DNA of 64,000 bases from Hermatobates lingyangjiaoensis (taxonomy: Eukaryota; Arthropoda; Insecta; Hemiptera; Hermatobatidae). This document shows positions 39,668 to 54,600 of the stretch, piece after piece (the first letter of the stretch is position 1; every line of letters starts with the position of its first letter). The notes below the pieces were generated by a model that saw only the letters and a list, made by a program, of their open reading frames with translations, made no database searches and was not told where the DNA came from. The position numbers and the translations under genes are program-made. The stretch covers positions 451,501 through 515,500 of the forward strand of contig JAPFBL010000378.1 of NCBI GenBank assembly GCA_026182355.1. The letters run 5' to 3'.

Positions 39668-41504
39668 CTTTAAATTACACAAAGCACGACACAGAAAAGA
39701 GAATAAAAAGAACACTTACAGAATTCAATATTTCGAACTGTTGTTCGTCATCAGGAGAGTAGACTAGAAGAGAGGACGAAGTGAGAGAGATCTCCCCACG
39801 TCGAAGAACGGAGCGCGAATGAAGCAATAAAGAGTCAACCGATGAGAGCAGCACTAGCATAAAAAAGGATCTAGGTACTAAACGTCGGAGAACGGAAAAG
39901 GCAAAAACAATAGATAAAATTATAAAATAAAATTATAAATTAAAGATTGTAAAAAAGGAAATAATAAAAAAAATATATTAAAAAAAATTATATGAAATAT
40001 AATATATATTTTTTTAAATATATTTTTTTATTATTATTTCCTTTTTTACAATCTTTAATTTATAATTTTATTTTATAATTTTATCTATTGTTTTTGCTTT
40101 CTCCGTTCTCCGACGTTTAGTGCCTAGCTCCTTTTTTACGCTAGTGCTGCTCTCATCGGTTGACTCTTTATTGCTTCATTCGCGCTCCTCCTAGTCTACT
40201 CTCCTGATGACGAACAACAGTTCGAAATATTGAATTCTGTAAGTGTTCTTTTTATTCTCTTTTCTGTGTCGTGCTTTGTGTAATTTAAAGTTTTATAGTC
40301 CTTGTGGACCGTTTCTTATTTTTAGTAATATATATATATAGAGTGAGAGAGATATTTCACATAAACACGTGAAATAATAATCAATGATGAAACCACAATA
40401 TGAAAATGGAAAACAAGACTAAGCTCTTTCAACCGTAACAAGCGATCTTCGTCAAAGTTAAAAAGCCCCAACTGACTCTGACTCAGTTGGGTTTTTGACT
40501 CAGACGAACACCGCTTGTTATGGTTAGAAAGATCTTAGTCATTTTTCTCATTTCTTATTTGTGGTTTGATCATTGATTGTCATTTCATGTGTTTATTGTT
40601 AAATCATTGTATGTATATAATTGAAAGTTTTCTTATCTCGTTCTATGTATATTGAACACTAGTTTCCTTTTTATCAACAATTAAAAGGTCTAGTTTCAAA
40701 ACAATTAAACTTTTTCTTTGTTTGTTTTAGGTGTTTTTGTATGTTTCCAATAATAAAAACATCATTGGTTGCTTAGTGTGTGAGTCTATACAAAGAGCAA
40801 ACAAACTCCTTAGTGATGAAGGTAGTTCAATTGATGTTATTTCTGAAGAGGATTTCAACGTTAAAGTCGGAGTTTCCCGAATATGGGTTAACAGTGCCTA
40901 TAGGAGGAAAAAAATTGGAACCAGCTTGTTGAATTCCCTTAGGTATGTACTATTTACTTCTTAATGCATTAAATATATATATATATAAACCAATTAAAAA
41001 AGATAGCACACAGATAGACACAGGAATATCTCACTTCTATATTTCGACCATCGTCGATTGTTTTCCCATTCTTATTGTGGTTTAATCATTGATTGTTGTT
41101 TCACGTGTTTATGTGAAATCTTTTTATATATATATATATATATATATATACTTTAACACATAGAAAAGAACACAGAAAGACACTTCAGAACTCACTTCGA
41201 TATTTCGACATCCGTCGTCATCGGGAAGAAGTGCGAAGTATATATATATATATTTCGTTGAACAGCTGACCGTATTTCGCTGATGTCATTTTCTTCACTA
41301 GTTTTTCAAGGTTTCTGAATACCTTCTTCTTTCCTTCATCCAAACGTTGGAGAATGTTAATTAAGTTTTTTCCTCCAACGTTTGGATGAAGGAAAGAAGA
41401 AGGTATTCAGAAACCTTGAAAAAGTAGTGAAGAAAATGACATCAGCGAAATACGGTCAGCTGTTCAACGAAATATGCTTAAAAGAAGGACTGCTTCCAAA
41501 TTTT

Positions 41505-41541
<37 letters not shown>

Positions 41542-44500
41542 CAAACCACAATATGAATTCTGAGGTAAAATGGATAAACCAACAAAAGTCTCCACACAAA
41601 TGAAGTTTTATTCAACTCGTTTCGAACACTTTGTGTTCATCATCAGGAAGACACCAAGGATGTGGTACTGACGTGTTTCGAACACAAAGTGTTCGAAACG
41701 CGTTGAATACAACTTCATTTGTGTGGAGACTTTTGTTGGTTTATCCATTTTATCTCAGAAAGAGTAAATACCACACAATTACGGATTGCACAACTAATGA
41801 TCCACAATATGAAATGGGAAAAAAGACTAAGATCTTTCAACAGTAACAAGCGGTCTTCGTCAGAGTCAAAAACCCAACTCTCAGTGACCCCTCAAAAACT
41901 CAGTTGGGTTTTTGACCGCCATTACGGTCGGAATATGGAAAAGTGAGTTTTTGTTATGTTTCTGTCTATGTGTCAGAGTTTATTTTAAGAGTAATCTGTT
42001 CTGCCGGACCATTCCCGTTTATCATGATTATATATATATATATATAACTTTAATAACATAGGAAAGAACGCAAAAAGTTACTACAGAACTCACTTGGATA
42101 TTTTGACTTCCGTCGTCATCGGGAAGAAGTGCGGGAAGTCTTCGTTATCTAAGAAACCCAATTAACTATATTTTCTCATTATTACTGTTGTATATATATA
42201 TATAACTTTAAATTACACAAAGCACAACACAGAAAAGAGACTAAAAAGAACACTTACAGAATTCAATATTTCGAACTGTTGTTCGTCATCAGGAGAGTAG
42301 ACTAGAAGAGAGGAGGAAGTGAGAGAGATCTCCCCACGTCGAAGAACGGAGCGCGAATGTATATATATTTATATTATATATTATAATATATATATATATA
42401 TATATATTTAGTTCAATATAAACAAAGAAACATAGAGAAATCAGAAGAACACACTTACAGTCTCTAATTTTCGGTTTGAACCGTCTTCAGGAGAGATAAA
42501 AGAGGGAAACCAAGCGCACTTTATCAGAGACGGTTGGAGACCAACAGTGTTGCCGCATGCGCGCCCGTTCACAGAAAATAAGGTAGACAGGAATCAATTT
42601 ATAATTAATTTATAATTTATAATTACATTAAATTAATGGAATATGAAAACAATAAATATATAAAAAAGAAAAAATTGAAAAAATAAGGGAAATTGATACA
42701 TAAACAAAAGTACTGACTAAGCTATGGTAAAATAAAATAAAACTAAGAATACAAATAATAATAACAAATGAAATAAATTATAAAAAAAAAAAAAAAAAGT
42801 GTGAAAAGGCAAGGAACTTTTAGACATTATCGCTTTAGATTGAGGCCAGGTGCACTGCGCGCACTTAATAGCCAAATATGGGCTTCTTCGGAGGCTCGTA
42901 GTGTGAGATCTTTGCTGTCAGGGGGTATTTGTCGCAGAATCTGTAACCTGTAGCACTCATTAAAAGGGAGACCGTGGCTATTGGCATGTATGGCAATGGG
43001 AAGATGGGAGCGGCTATTGACTGAAGCTCTGTGATTGTTCATACGGAGACTAAGCTTGGTGGATGCTTGGCCTACGTAGAACGAATCACACTTGGTACAC
43101 TCCAAACGGTACACACAGTTTTTGGAGGTACACGAGCAGTCAGTTGCAACAGGATAGAGGGTGTTATGGGGGGAGCTGTGAAGTGTGGTTGGGGATTTAT
43201 AATGGGACACGTGAGGCAACCTCGACGTCCGCACAGTTGCGCTCCAGAGGGCAAACTGTTTGCCCTCGTGGAGGTTAGCTTCCTGTGCGAAAGAAAATTG
43301 CCAAGGTTGGGAGGACGTCTGTAGGATAGGCGTGGCGGATTAGGAAAGGTTTTGGAGGTGGCTGGGGAAGAGGATATGATCGGGAAAAGTTCTTTAATGA
43401 TGGTACCCAGTCTGTGGATACCTGGGAAGTAGGTTGTTATAAGGTAGGGAGACCCAGAGGGAGAGGAAGAGGAGGTTGATGTAGGATTGTGTGGGGTTGT
43501 GGCAGGAACCAGTCTTCTTGTTAGGAAGGGGAGAGGGTAACCTCGCTCTCAAATTTACTTTTTAGGCTATTGATATGTAGGTGTTTATCTTGTAGTCTGT
43601 TACAAATCCGGTGAATTTGTAACTCTCCATTCCGAGATCCCTCTCCATACGAATTCACCGGATTTGTAACAGACTACAAGATAAACACCTACATATCAAT
43701 AGCCTAAAAAGTAAATTTGTAGAGCGAGGTTACCCTCTCCCCTTCCTAACAAGAAGACTGGTTCCTGCCACAACCCCACACAATCCTACATCAACCTCCT
43801 CTTCCTCTCCCTCTGGGTCTCCCTACCTTATAACAACCTACTTCCCAGGTATCCACAGACTGGGTACCATCATTAAAGAACTTTTCCCGATCATATCCTC
43901 TTCCCCAGCCACCTCCAAAACCTTTCCTAATCCGCCACGCCTATCCTACAGACGTCCTCCCAACCTTGGCAATTTTCTTTCGCACAGGAAGCTAACCTCC
44001 ACGAGGGCAAACAGTTTGCCCTCTGGAGCGCAACTGTGCGGACGTCGAGGTTGCCTCACGTGTCCCATTATAAATCCCCAACCACACTTCACAGCTCCCC
44101 CCCATAACACCCTCTATCCTGTTGCAACTGACTGCTCGTGTACCTCCAAAAACTGTGTGTACCGTTTGGAGTGTACCAAGTGTGATTCGTTCTACGTAGG
44201 CCAAGCATCCACCAAGCTTAGTCTCCGTATGAACAATCACAGAGCTTCAGTCAATAGCCGCTCCCATCTTCCCATTGCCATACATGCCAATAGCCACGGT
44301 CTCCCTTTTAATGAGTGCTACAGGTTACAGATTCTGCGACAAATACCCCCTGACAGCAAAGATCTCACACTACGAGCCTCCGAAGAAGCCCATATTTGGC
44401 TATTAAGTGCGCGCAGTGCACCTGGCCTCAATCTAAAGCGATAATGTCTAAAAGTTCCTTGCCTTTTCACACTTTTTTTTTTTTTTTATTAATTTATTTC

Positions 44501-45084
44501 ATTTGTTATTATTATTTGTATTCTTAGTTTTATTTTATTTTACCATAGCTTAGTCAGTACTTTTGTTTATGTATCAATTTCCCTTATTTTTTCAATTTTT
44601 TCTTTTTTATATATTTATTGTTTTCATATTCCATTAATTTAATGTAATTATAAATTATAAATTAATTATAAATTGATTCCTGTCTACCTTATTTTCTGTG
44701 AACGGGCGCGCATGCGGCAACACTGTTGGTCTCCAACCGTCTCTGATCCAGTGCGCTTGGTTTCCCTCTTTTATCTCTCCTGAAGACGGTTCAAACCGAA
44801 AATTAGAGACTGTAAGTGTGTTCTTCTGATTTCTCTATGTTTCTTTGTTTATATTGAACTATATTTGTCCGTTTTGGATCGTATTTCCAACGAAAAAAAG
44901 CGTATATATATATTTATATATATAATTAAAGTTACAACTAGAGAACACAAGAAAAAGGACGAACACTCACGAATCTCGATAATTTCGGCGTCTTGCCGTC
45001 TTCAGGAGAGTAGAAAGAAAGAAAATAAAAGGAGAAAGAATGAAGGAACGGAGACGTAAATGCGTCCACTGGCCGATGTAAACT

Positions 45085-45143
<59 letters not shown>

Positions 45144-48100
45144 ATTATTTATAATTTTGAAGTAACCATTATAATTAGAAGAGTATTATATATTAGTTTA
45201 CACTCAGCTTTGCTATAAGTAAAAATATGGCCAATCTTACTATAGAGGGATATAAATCTATATTTTAAGTGATTTGAAGGAGATTATATATACAGGGTGT
45301 CCATAAAGTCCATGTGCAGTTTAAAAAAAATTATAACTTTATTCGTATTTACGATAGAAATAATCTGTAAAAAAGATTAGAAGGGAGTAAACCTACATTT
45401 TTAATGTTTTATTGTAAAATTAATTTTTATTTTCCATAGTCCTCCTTTATTAGCAATATAAATAGTAATACAGCTTTGCAGTTTACGGAAAACATGGGCC
45501 AACTGATTTACAGTAATCCGTAAAATCTTATTAGTTATTTTAGCTTTCAAATCTTCAAATGAACAAGATTTAGATGCATGCACAGTTGTTTTCACATACC
45601 TTTATAAGAAAAATCTAATGGAGTCAAGTCTGGTGAACGTGGAGATGAATGAAATGGTCCACCTCTCCCGATTCATCTGTTAGGAAAGTCGTGATTTAGA
45701 GTTGTTTAGAAGAGGTTACCACATGATGGAGGTTAAGTGGATAAAATTTCAATAAAACTTTAAAAAATATAGATTTACTTCTTTCTAATCCTTTTTACAG
45801 ATCATTTCTATCCCAGCTACAAACAAGGGTACATTTTTTTTTAAAACGCACACCGACTTTATGGACACCCTGTATATACAAAACTAAAGTTTATCGGGAC
45901 TCGGTCAGTTCTTCCGGTTCAAATTAAACTCTCATTGCCAACGTTTCGGTTTTTATTTAAAACCTTTTTCATTGGAGGAGTCTAAATTTTGAAACAGAAA
46001 AACTGTGTATTATATTACAAGTTATTTTACAAAGAAAAATAGTCTGTGGATTTCAAGAACAACTGTAGTTTGAATGAACACGCGACACTGAACTGAAATA
46101 AACAAGCAAGGTCTTTAGTTCAGTGTCACTTGTTCATTCAGACTACAGATGTTGAAATGCAAACACTTTTTCTTGTAAAATAATTTGTAATGTAATTCTT
46201 AGTTTTTCTGTTTCAAAATTTATGCTTCTGTAAGTTTTCTCACTAACCTATAGTCAAAATATCTATTGTAATTTCTTAATTGTAACTAATTGCGTAACTA
46301 ATTAACTAATTAATTTATGCTAATTGCACTTTTATGTACGATTGATTTTTCAATGATTGAATTATTTCTTATGTTTCCCTTGTTTTGTAGTCCTATGAAA
46401 AAGGTTTTAAATAAGAACTGAAACGTTGGCAATGCGAGTTTAATTTGAACTGACCGAGTCCAGATAAACTTTAGTTTAGTTTTTATTCCACGGTCGATAC
46501 TTTTATCAATATTTATGTATAAATCTATATAAATAAAAGAATGATTTTGTCTCTACATTGCTTAGAACTGACTGATTTCAAGTTTTCTTTACGTTTCATA
46601 CATTGGAGAAACCGAATCCACCCTTAGAAAAATTTCTGTCTGTTTGTCTGCAAAATTTTATCACAATTAAACTCAGCCACCATAAGACATATCAAGCTGA
46701 AACTTTGACACTAGATTTGTGTATGTCTAACTTAAAATATAGGCTCTGAATGGATTGAAAATATAGTGCAGAAGCGAAGTTATGGGGCTTTAAGCTGTAT
46801 TTTGCTAACTTCAGAGATAAGTTTATTTTGAAAATACACAGGTATAGCAAGTAGGTATTGTTGTTGATTTTAATTTCATTGGAGCATATGAATATATTGC
46901 GTATTTGACATCATTGAAAAAGTGTTTCCCAGAGTTTAGAATATACTATCTATTAAGAATAAACAGTTTTCTAAACGAGCAATTCTCAGCTCTTAATATG
47001 AACAGGCAGGAAAAATCAACAAACAAGTTCTTAACTTATATCATACCGAGAAAAGAACTTACAAGTCACTAAAGAGAGTGATTAGTGATGAGGAAACAGT
47101 TCATTATCAAACTGAATTTCTTGACTCTGAATTTATTTCTCCTGGACTGCCTGCTTATGACTATAAAATTAAAGTAGGAGCACCAATCATGCTGCAGTTT
47201 AGTAGCTGTATCAAATTTCATGTAACGAAACGTAAGTAGCCTAAACTGTGCAACGAGATACGACTTTGAGTTCGTGCTCTGCACAGATGTGCCATAGAGG
47301 CGGACATTATGACTAGATGTGGTATTGGGGAGTCTGTGTGTATACCACACATACCATTGATTCCGAGCCACTGTCTGTTTACGTTGAAATGATTGCAAAG
47401 TCCTGTCAGAGTCTATTTCGCAATGACGTTAACTAAGTCGCAAAGGGAAACTTCATCTAACGCAGGAATTCAAGTTAGCGAGGCCAAGTTTTTCTCACAT
47501 GGTCAACAGTAGTTTACTTGCTCAAAAGTCAGAGGTTCCAACTGTTTCTTCTTCCATGAACCTGAAAGGCAGACAGCTAATGTAGTGTATACAGAGGCAT
47601 TTGCTTTACACTGTACTAATAATGATATTTTCTACTATTCTATAATTTCTAATTTGAGTATTAGTATAATACTATAATTGGTATGGTATTCCATGGTATT
47701 TTGGAATACCAAGTATAATAGAATTTTTGATTCCGTCAAAGACGGGTACTTTTGCTAGTATATCCGAAGGACTGCTACCAAAGTACACTAATATATATAT
47801 ATATATATACACTTTTTTTCGTTGGAAATACGATCCAAAACGGACAAATATAGTTCAATATAAACAAAGAAACATAGAGAAATCAGAAGAACACACTTAC
47901 AGTCTCTAATTTTCGGTTTGAACCGTCTTCAGGAGAGATAAAAGAGGGAAACCAAGCGCACTGGATCAGAGACGGTTGGAGACCAACGGTCTCTGATCCA
48001 GTGCGCTTGGTTTCCCTCTTTTATCTCTCCTGAAGACGGTTCAAACCGAAAATTAGAGACTGTAAGTGTGTTCTTCTGATTTCTCTATGTTTCTTTGTTT

Positions 48101-48582
48101 ATATTGAACTATATATATATATATATACGAGTTCGAGATTAACAAAGAGCAACACACAAAGTAGGGAACACACTTACAGACTCAAATTTTCGGGTAATCC
48201 GTCTTCAGGAGAAAAGAGAATGGGAGACCAAGCAAGTTGTAGGCGGAACGGCAAGTAACCAACCCGGCAACCGCCAGCGCTGTCAACCGTACCCGGTCTT
48301 AAAGTATAAAATTAGGAGAAGATATAAACAGAAACTCAGATAAGCAGTACTGGTTGGGTAAAACAATAAGTAGGTGAAAAATTATAAACAATATAAGATA
48401 AAAACAAACTATAAGAAACAAAAATAATGATAGAGAAAAGAAGAAAAAATAAATAAATAAAAATAAATACAATACAAAAACTTGCATTGGTTGTTTTAGT
48501 AAATAAAAGATAGAGACTGAATAAAAGGATAAGTATGGGAAACTAGTTAAGAATAAGAATTTAGAAAAATAAAATAGGATAA

Positions 48583-48629
<47 letters not shown>

Positions 48630-51600
48630 CAAAACTAAAATTTTCAGTTTGGCTTTTCAAAAATGTTATTACTGCTATAGTTATACCAACGAGGTTATTT
48701 GCATCAGCTGTGTTATGTACAAAAATAAGTTTATATATTGATAAGTCGATCAATCACTATCTGTACTACCTCAGGAATGAAAGACTAATAAGCATCTCCC
48801 ATTTAGGTGTTTACATTATGCTTAAATGAGACATTATATATTATACACCCAAGAAGTTTGATATTAAGTTTATTTATAGTAAAGTTGAGTGTAGGCCACT
48901 CCAGATTTTTATTATTTGTAATACTATCAAGAATAATTATATACATATAAATATATACAATATAAATATATATTTATACACATAAAATCTATATACATAT
49001 AAAACTCTGTTATCCGCGTTTCTATGTTTGCATCCGCTCTAAACAGAATAAAATTAATAGAGATTCTGTAGGAATCGAACCCACAATGTCAGTATTGTGA
49101 GTCAGCTGGTCAAGTGGAAGTTATTTAGCGGTAATTAGTTATGATGTGAAGGTAGAAAGAGAAAGAGATAAATGAAGAGAGAGAGAGAGAGAGAGAGAGT
49201 GGGAGAGAGATAGAGTGTGGGTGGGGAGGGGGGGGAAGTAAACTGTTTTGATTTATAACTCTTCAACATTAACTTGAAGTAGTTCAAAGGTCAAGTGAAA
49301 GTTATGAGAGGTAATTAGTTATGATGTGAAGGTAGAAAGAGAAAGAGATAAATGAAGTGACAGAGTAGAGTGAGTGAGTGACGGGTGGGGTGGGGGGGAC
49401 TGATCGTGTTTACATTTCACAGAGTTAGATCATTAAAAACAGTTTTTGTTTACTCGTGACTTGCTGCGTCATCCAACACCTTCCTTTTTTAATGCAATCA
49501 TCCTCACGTAAATACAGATAAACTATAAATTACTTAATTTTTAATAATGAACATATTTTTACGTTTTTTGTTCAAATTGATTTTAAGAAAAAAAAAAACT
49601 TTAATGCAGCGGTTCCCAACCTTTCAAATATAGCGACCCATTTTAGAACAAGCAATCAGGAAGCGACCCCAATCGTTAAAATATCTTTTATACATTTATT
49701 TTTTCTATAAGAAACTGGCATATATTGCAATTTATTAGTGAAGTAACTGCATATTCCTTAAATATTTGATTAATATAGAATTTATTCATTAATTTCAAAG
49801 CTCCTACAAAACATTAATTAATTGCAAATCAATTTCAAAGTATTCAAACAAACCAATTTCATACCGTTATGTAACTTTACTAAAGTATGTTTATGAACTG
49901 ACCTTAATGAGACGGCTGGTATTGTAGCTTTTTAGCTAGCAATTCTATCCTGGGCTCCGTTGTCGATATGGCACACCTCAAGTCGTGTTCCACATCTAAT
50001 TTATTTCGGTACTTGTTTTTAAGGATGAGTAGTTGGGAGAAGGCTGTTTCACATAAGTAAGTTGTTGGGAAGGGCAATAAATTCCTTATTGCGATTTCTG
50101 ATATTACTGGGAATTTTTGGAAATTTTTTGCCAAATCATGCTTGTATATTTTTGCATAACTTTTTAAGTAGTGTTTTTTTTACGTCCAAACCACATAAGA
50201 AAAGAGAAAGAAGACTAAGGTCTTTCAAGTGAAACGAAACATGTTCAATACATGTCTCGAACGTTATGTTCAGTGACTTAATGAACTGTTACATTTAGTT
50301 TCATAGTGTGAATTTATATAATTATCTTAATTTTATTTTATAATATTATTTATTTAACTGTCTTCTGTTTTTACCGTGTTTTATATAATATTCACGTTCG
50401 GGTCAAAATCAATTGGCGACCCACAGGTTGGGAACCACTGCCTTAATGTTTCCACTGAAAGCAACATGTAAGTCGCCATATTGAAATACTGTTTTACATA
50501 AATGAACTAAATATTTCTGTACAGTCTCTCCTTGAGACTTATGAATAGTCATGTTAAATGCTAACGGAATTTTGGAAATTGAATCCTTAAAAAATAGAAA
50601 TGTTGTCCTTTTCAGATAAAACAATTTTCAATCTTGGAATTAAAACTATTTCCACTTGTCACCGTGATGCGATAATATTACAAACAGTAACGCTATCATA
50701 AAGCTCCTCAGTTATTAAGTCTTATTCCATTCCACATAAGCGCAGTGGATCAATGTTTATCATACATACACATGACAGGAGCTTCCTTTTTGAGTTCTAG
50801 CTTATGTTTGAGGCAATCCAAACAACTCTAGTGAGTCAAAAAATTCTTGAAGGTAATGTGTGGGTTTTGTTCCTACACAAACACACACACGAGTTATACG
50901 GCAGATATTGTTTCATTTCTTCGGAAATTATTCAATGAACCAATGATTAATTTCACTGTTTGTCTCGTTAAATGTAAATAGAACTTATGTAGAATTTTCT
51001 GTGAAAAATATTTGTTCGAATAAAGAGTAAATGTATTCAATACACTAATCAACATTATGTGGACGGTTAAACATATCTTCAGGCAGTAATAATATCTTTA
51101 TTTTCATTCGTTTCAACTCTGTCTTCACCAATATTTATCAGAAATCTAGAGCTGTGTTTCTTAAACTTTTTTACTTTAGGGCGCACCTATGAAACCAAAC
51201 CTAAACTTTGGGGCGCATCATTGATTTTAATATAGAAAATTTAGTCCTGAGATTTGATAACAGGAAAATGATTGGAAATTAAAATGTATAGTTTTTTTTA
51301 AGAAAAAGAAAGAAAGAGAGATAGAGACAGAGAGAGTGAGAGAGAGGGAGGGTTAGTAAAAATGATTTAAATCCCCGAGTAAAGGCAAAGAGGAAGTATT
51401 ATCCATTGATGCTTAAAGATTAAAGAAATTTACCTTCCAGTTCAAAATATGAAGTGGCCGAGACTTGACTCAGACTTGAAAACCACATACTTGGTGTTTT
51501 CTCAAATAAATTAAAATGATGCAAAAACTAAAATATAACTCTATTATATAAAGTTAATCTTCTGTTATCTTGGGGCGCACCTGGCTACCTTCCAGGGCGC

Positions 51601-54600
51601 ACCAATACGCCCGGGCGCACCGTTTGAGAAGCACTGATCTAGAGTATTCCTCATCTTTTTCTTGAACTCTCATATTACGAGTTAAATGTAATTTAGTAAA
51701 TTTGCACCTGAAGTAAGACTGATTCAAGCATTATAGATATCAGCATCAGTTCCTCTCTTGACAACTGGATGAAGTTGTCAATTCCTGATAGGCTACAGCC
51801 AATGCAATTAGTCATGAACTCCTTTATTTAGAGAGAATTAGTTTTATTTAGAACTTTCCTGTACACTCCGATGCATCGGTAGTCTTACTCTATATTTTTT
51901 ATTGAAATAGATATATCAATAGAAGACAATATAGGCATCATGACAAACTGTTTTTTGATTACGGACATAATTGTGTGCTGGTAATATTTTACTTATATTA
52001 ATATGATAATTTCTAAAACTTCTGTTGACCATAATAAATATCATTTCTTGATATATTAAATAATTATTTCATATTCTCGTCGATTATCCATTAAAAATTT
52101 TCTTTTTTTAAATGTATTATAATTAAGGTTTTATAATTTAAGTCGAAAAACTACTATTTAATCTTTGGACGTCATTTATATCAGGATTCGGGGGCTTATT
52201 TTTATAAAAGGCCCCGTGGCAGATTCGGTAGCGCGCCCTCTTGACCTCCAATGCCCAATGGCATTGGTTCGATTCCCACAGAAATCCCCAATCTTTTATT
52301 CAGTTTTTAGAGCGTGTGCCAAATTTAAACGCGAACATCAGAGTTTTTATATGGCTTTGTTGTAGTTGTATTACATAATATCAAATCGTATTAGGTGCTC
52401 AAGGTAGCCCCAGTGGCTTGCGTACTCGCCTCGACTTTCTACAATATAATTTAATAATATTTCTCATTACGGGTTCAGGGTAGCCTATAATATATAATAA
52501 ACATTGGAGGTTAAAAATGAATAATTTTAGAAACAAACTTGAACACAACTGTCAGATGAAATACGAATGTTCTAAGGTAATATTATAAAGACACATTCCT
52601 TTCATTAATGTTATTTTATGTTAGGTAAATACAATGAATATTTAAATTTATAAGGTTTGTTTGTTTTCAATATATGTGCTTTCAATATTGTGTATATAAC
52701 TTGAATTGATGTTTTATTTATTTATGTATAAAATAAATGATTTATTTTTTACTATTAAATGATTTTTATTTTACTAAATATACTAACTGTGTATATATCT
52801 TGAATCATGTGAAGAATACTATATCAATAGCTTGGGCCTTATAAGAATCTGTTTCCATGCCTTAATAACAAGAAACAATAATTAAAATTATCCCTGTTGT
52901 AGTGGATCGATATATTATATATCAGTTTATATCGATTTAAGATATCGATATTCTTGTATTCGATCTGTCAGTTGTTTACAGTCTTTTACTAGCAAACGTA
53001 CCCGTCTTTGACGGAATCAAAAATGCTATTATACTTGGTATTCCAAAATATCAATTATATTATTATACTAATACTACAATTAGAAGTTATAGAATAGTAG
53101 AAAATACCATTATTAGTACAGTGCTAAACAAATGCCTCTGTATACAAGGATTAGATTTTAAGTTAGACATACATAAATCTACAATCAATGTTTCAGATTT
53201 ATATGTCTTATGGTGGCAATATTTTGTGGACAAACCGACAGACAGAAATTATTCTAAGGGTACATGTGGCTACTCTGAAGTATAAAACGTAAAGAAAACT
53301 TGAAATGAGTTAGTTCTAATTAACGTGCTCACAGTCAAAAGCTAGCACGCAAGCCACTGGGCTACTCTGGTTCCATACCTTACTTTATTACCAGTGTTTA
53401 TATTACGCAAATATTAAATTAAAAAAAAATATTTTTGTTGTATTTATTTATAATACATTTGCACTACTGTCATCGGCGAGCAAGCAAGCTACTGGCTACC
53501 CTAGCTAGATCTCTTTACTTTATTACCAATTTTTATATTATCCACATTTTAAATTCTTGAGCACATTTACTTGAGCAAGTAAACTACATTTGACCATGTG
53601 AGAAAAACTTGGTTTCGCTACCTTGTATTCCTGCGTTAGATGAAGTCTCCCTTTGCGACTTAGTTAACGTCATTGCGAAATAGACTCTGACCGGACTTTG
53701 CAATCATTTCAACGTAAACAGACAGTGGCTCGGAATCAATGGTATGTGTGGTATACACACAGACTCCCCAATACCACATCCAGTCATTATGTCCGCCTCT
53801 ATGGCATATCTGTGTAGAGCACGAACTCAGAGTCGTGTCCCGTTGCACAGTTTTGGGGCACACATGTTTCGTAACATGAAATTTGTTACTGCTACTAAAT
53901 TTCAGCATGATTGATTCTCCTACTTTAAGTTTTTACTCATGAGCAGGCAGTCCAGGAAAAATAAATTCAGAGTCAAGAAATTCAATTAGATAATGAACTG
54001 CTTCTTCATCACTAATCCAATCTCTTTACTGACTTGTAAGGTCTTTCCTCGGTATGATATAGCGTAAGAACTTGTTCTGTCCGTATTAAGAGTTGAGAAT
54101 TGCCCGTTTACAAAACTATTTATTCGTAATAGATAGTACATCCTCAACTCTGGGAAACACTTTTTCAAAGATGTCAAATACGCAATATATTCATATGCTC
54201 CAATGAAATTAAAATCAACTAACAATACCTACTTGCTTCACCTGTGTATTTTCAAAACAAACTTGTCTGTGAAGTTAGGAAAATACGCTTAAAAAGCCCT
54301 ATAACTTCGTTTCTGTACTTAATTATGAATCTATTTAGAGCCCATATTTTAAGTTAGGCATACACATCCAGTGTCAAAGTTTCAGTTCGCCATGTCTTAT
54401 AGTGGTTGAGTTTACTTGTGACAAACGTTTTTTGCTTTAAACGTCCATAACTTCACTTCTAGGTTGAATTTCCAGATAATTGAGAGCCTATATTTTAAGT
54501 TAGACCTACCCAAATCTACTGTAATAGTTTCAGCTTTAGATGTCTTATGGTAGCTGAGTTTACTTGTGACAAAGTTTTGCGGACAAACAGACAAACCGAC

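Larger units (their letters stand above)
42411..44859. mobile_element. 2.4-kb head-to-head PLE palindrome
   Basis: Arms 42411-43617 and 43652-44859 are near-identical inverted copies (pairing sum about 87269) with a 34-bp centre. Each arm is a 5'-truncated PLE reading outward: RT tail, TTYFPGIHRLGTIIKELFP, Cys cluster, GIY-YIG, T-rich 3' UTR, and a family A core (minus about 42466-42499; plus about 44776-44812). The few differences between arms include a frameshift at about 43190 (left). Confidence 0.92.

Noticed and set aside
43031..43324. 97-codon plus-strand ORF, and its mirror at 43992-44240 (-)
   Set aside because: Antisense frames of the PLE GIY-YIG arms. They look conserved only because the arms are inverted copies.
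45940..46440. Full hammerhead core in the 45882-46480 palindrome
   Set aside because: The 3' half (GAA-ACGU-U) fits, but the 5' half reads CUAUGAAA, missing required core bases. Listed only as a diverged relative.
52208..52280. tRNA gene
   Set aside because: A and B boxes are good, but the acceptor and other arms do not pair. Consistent with a SINE head.
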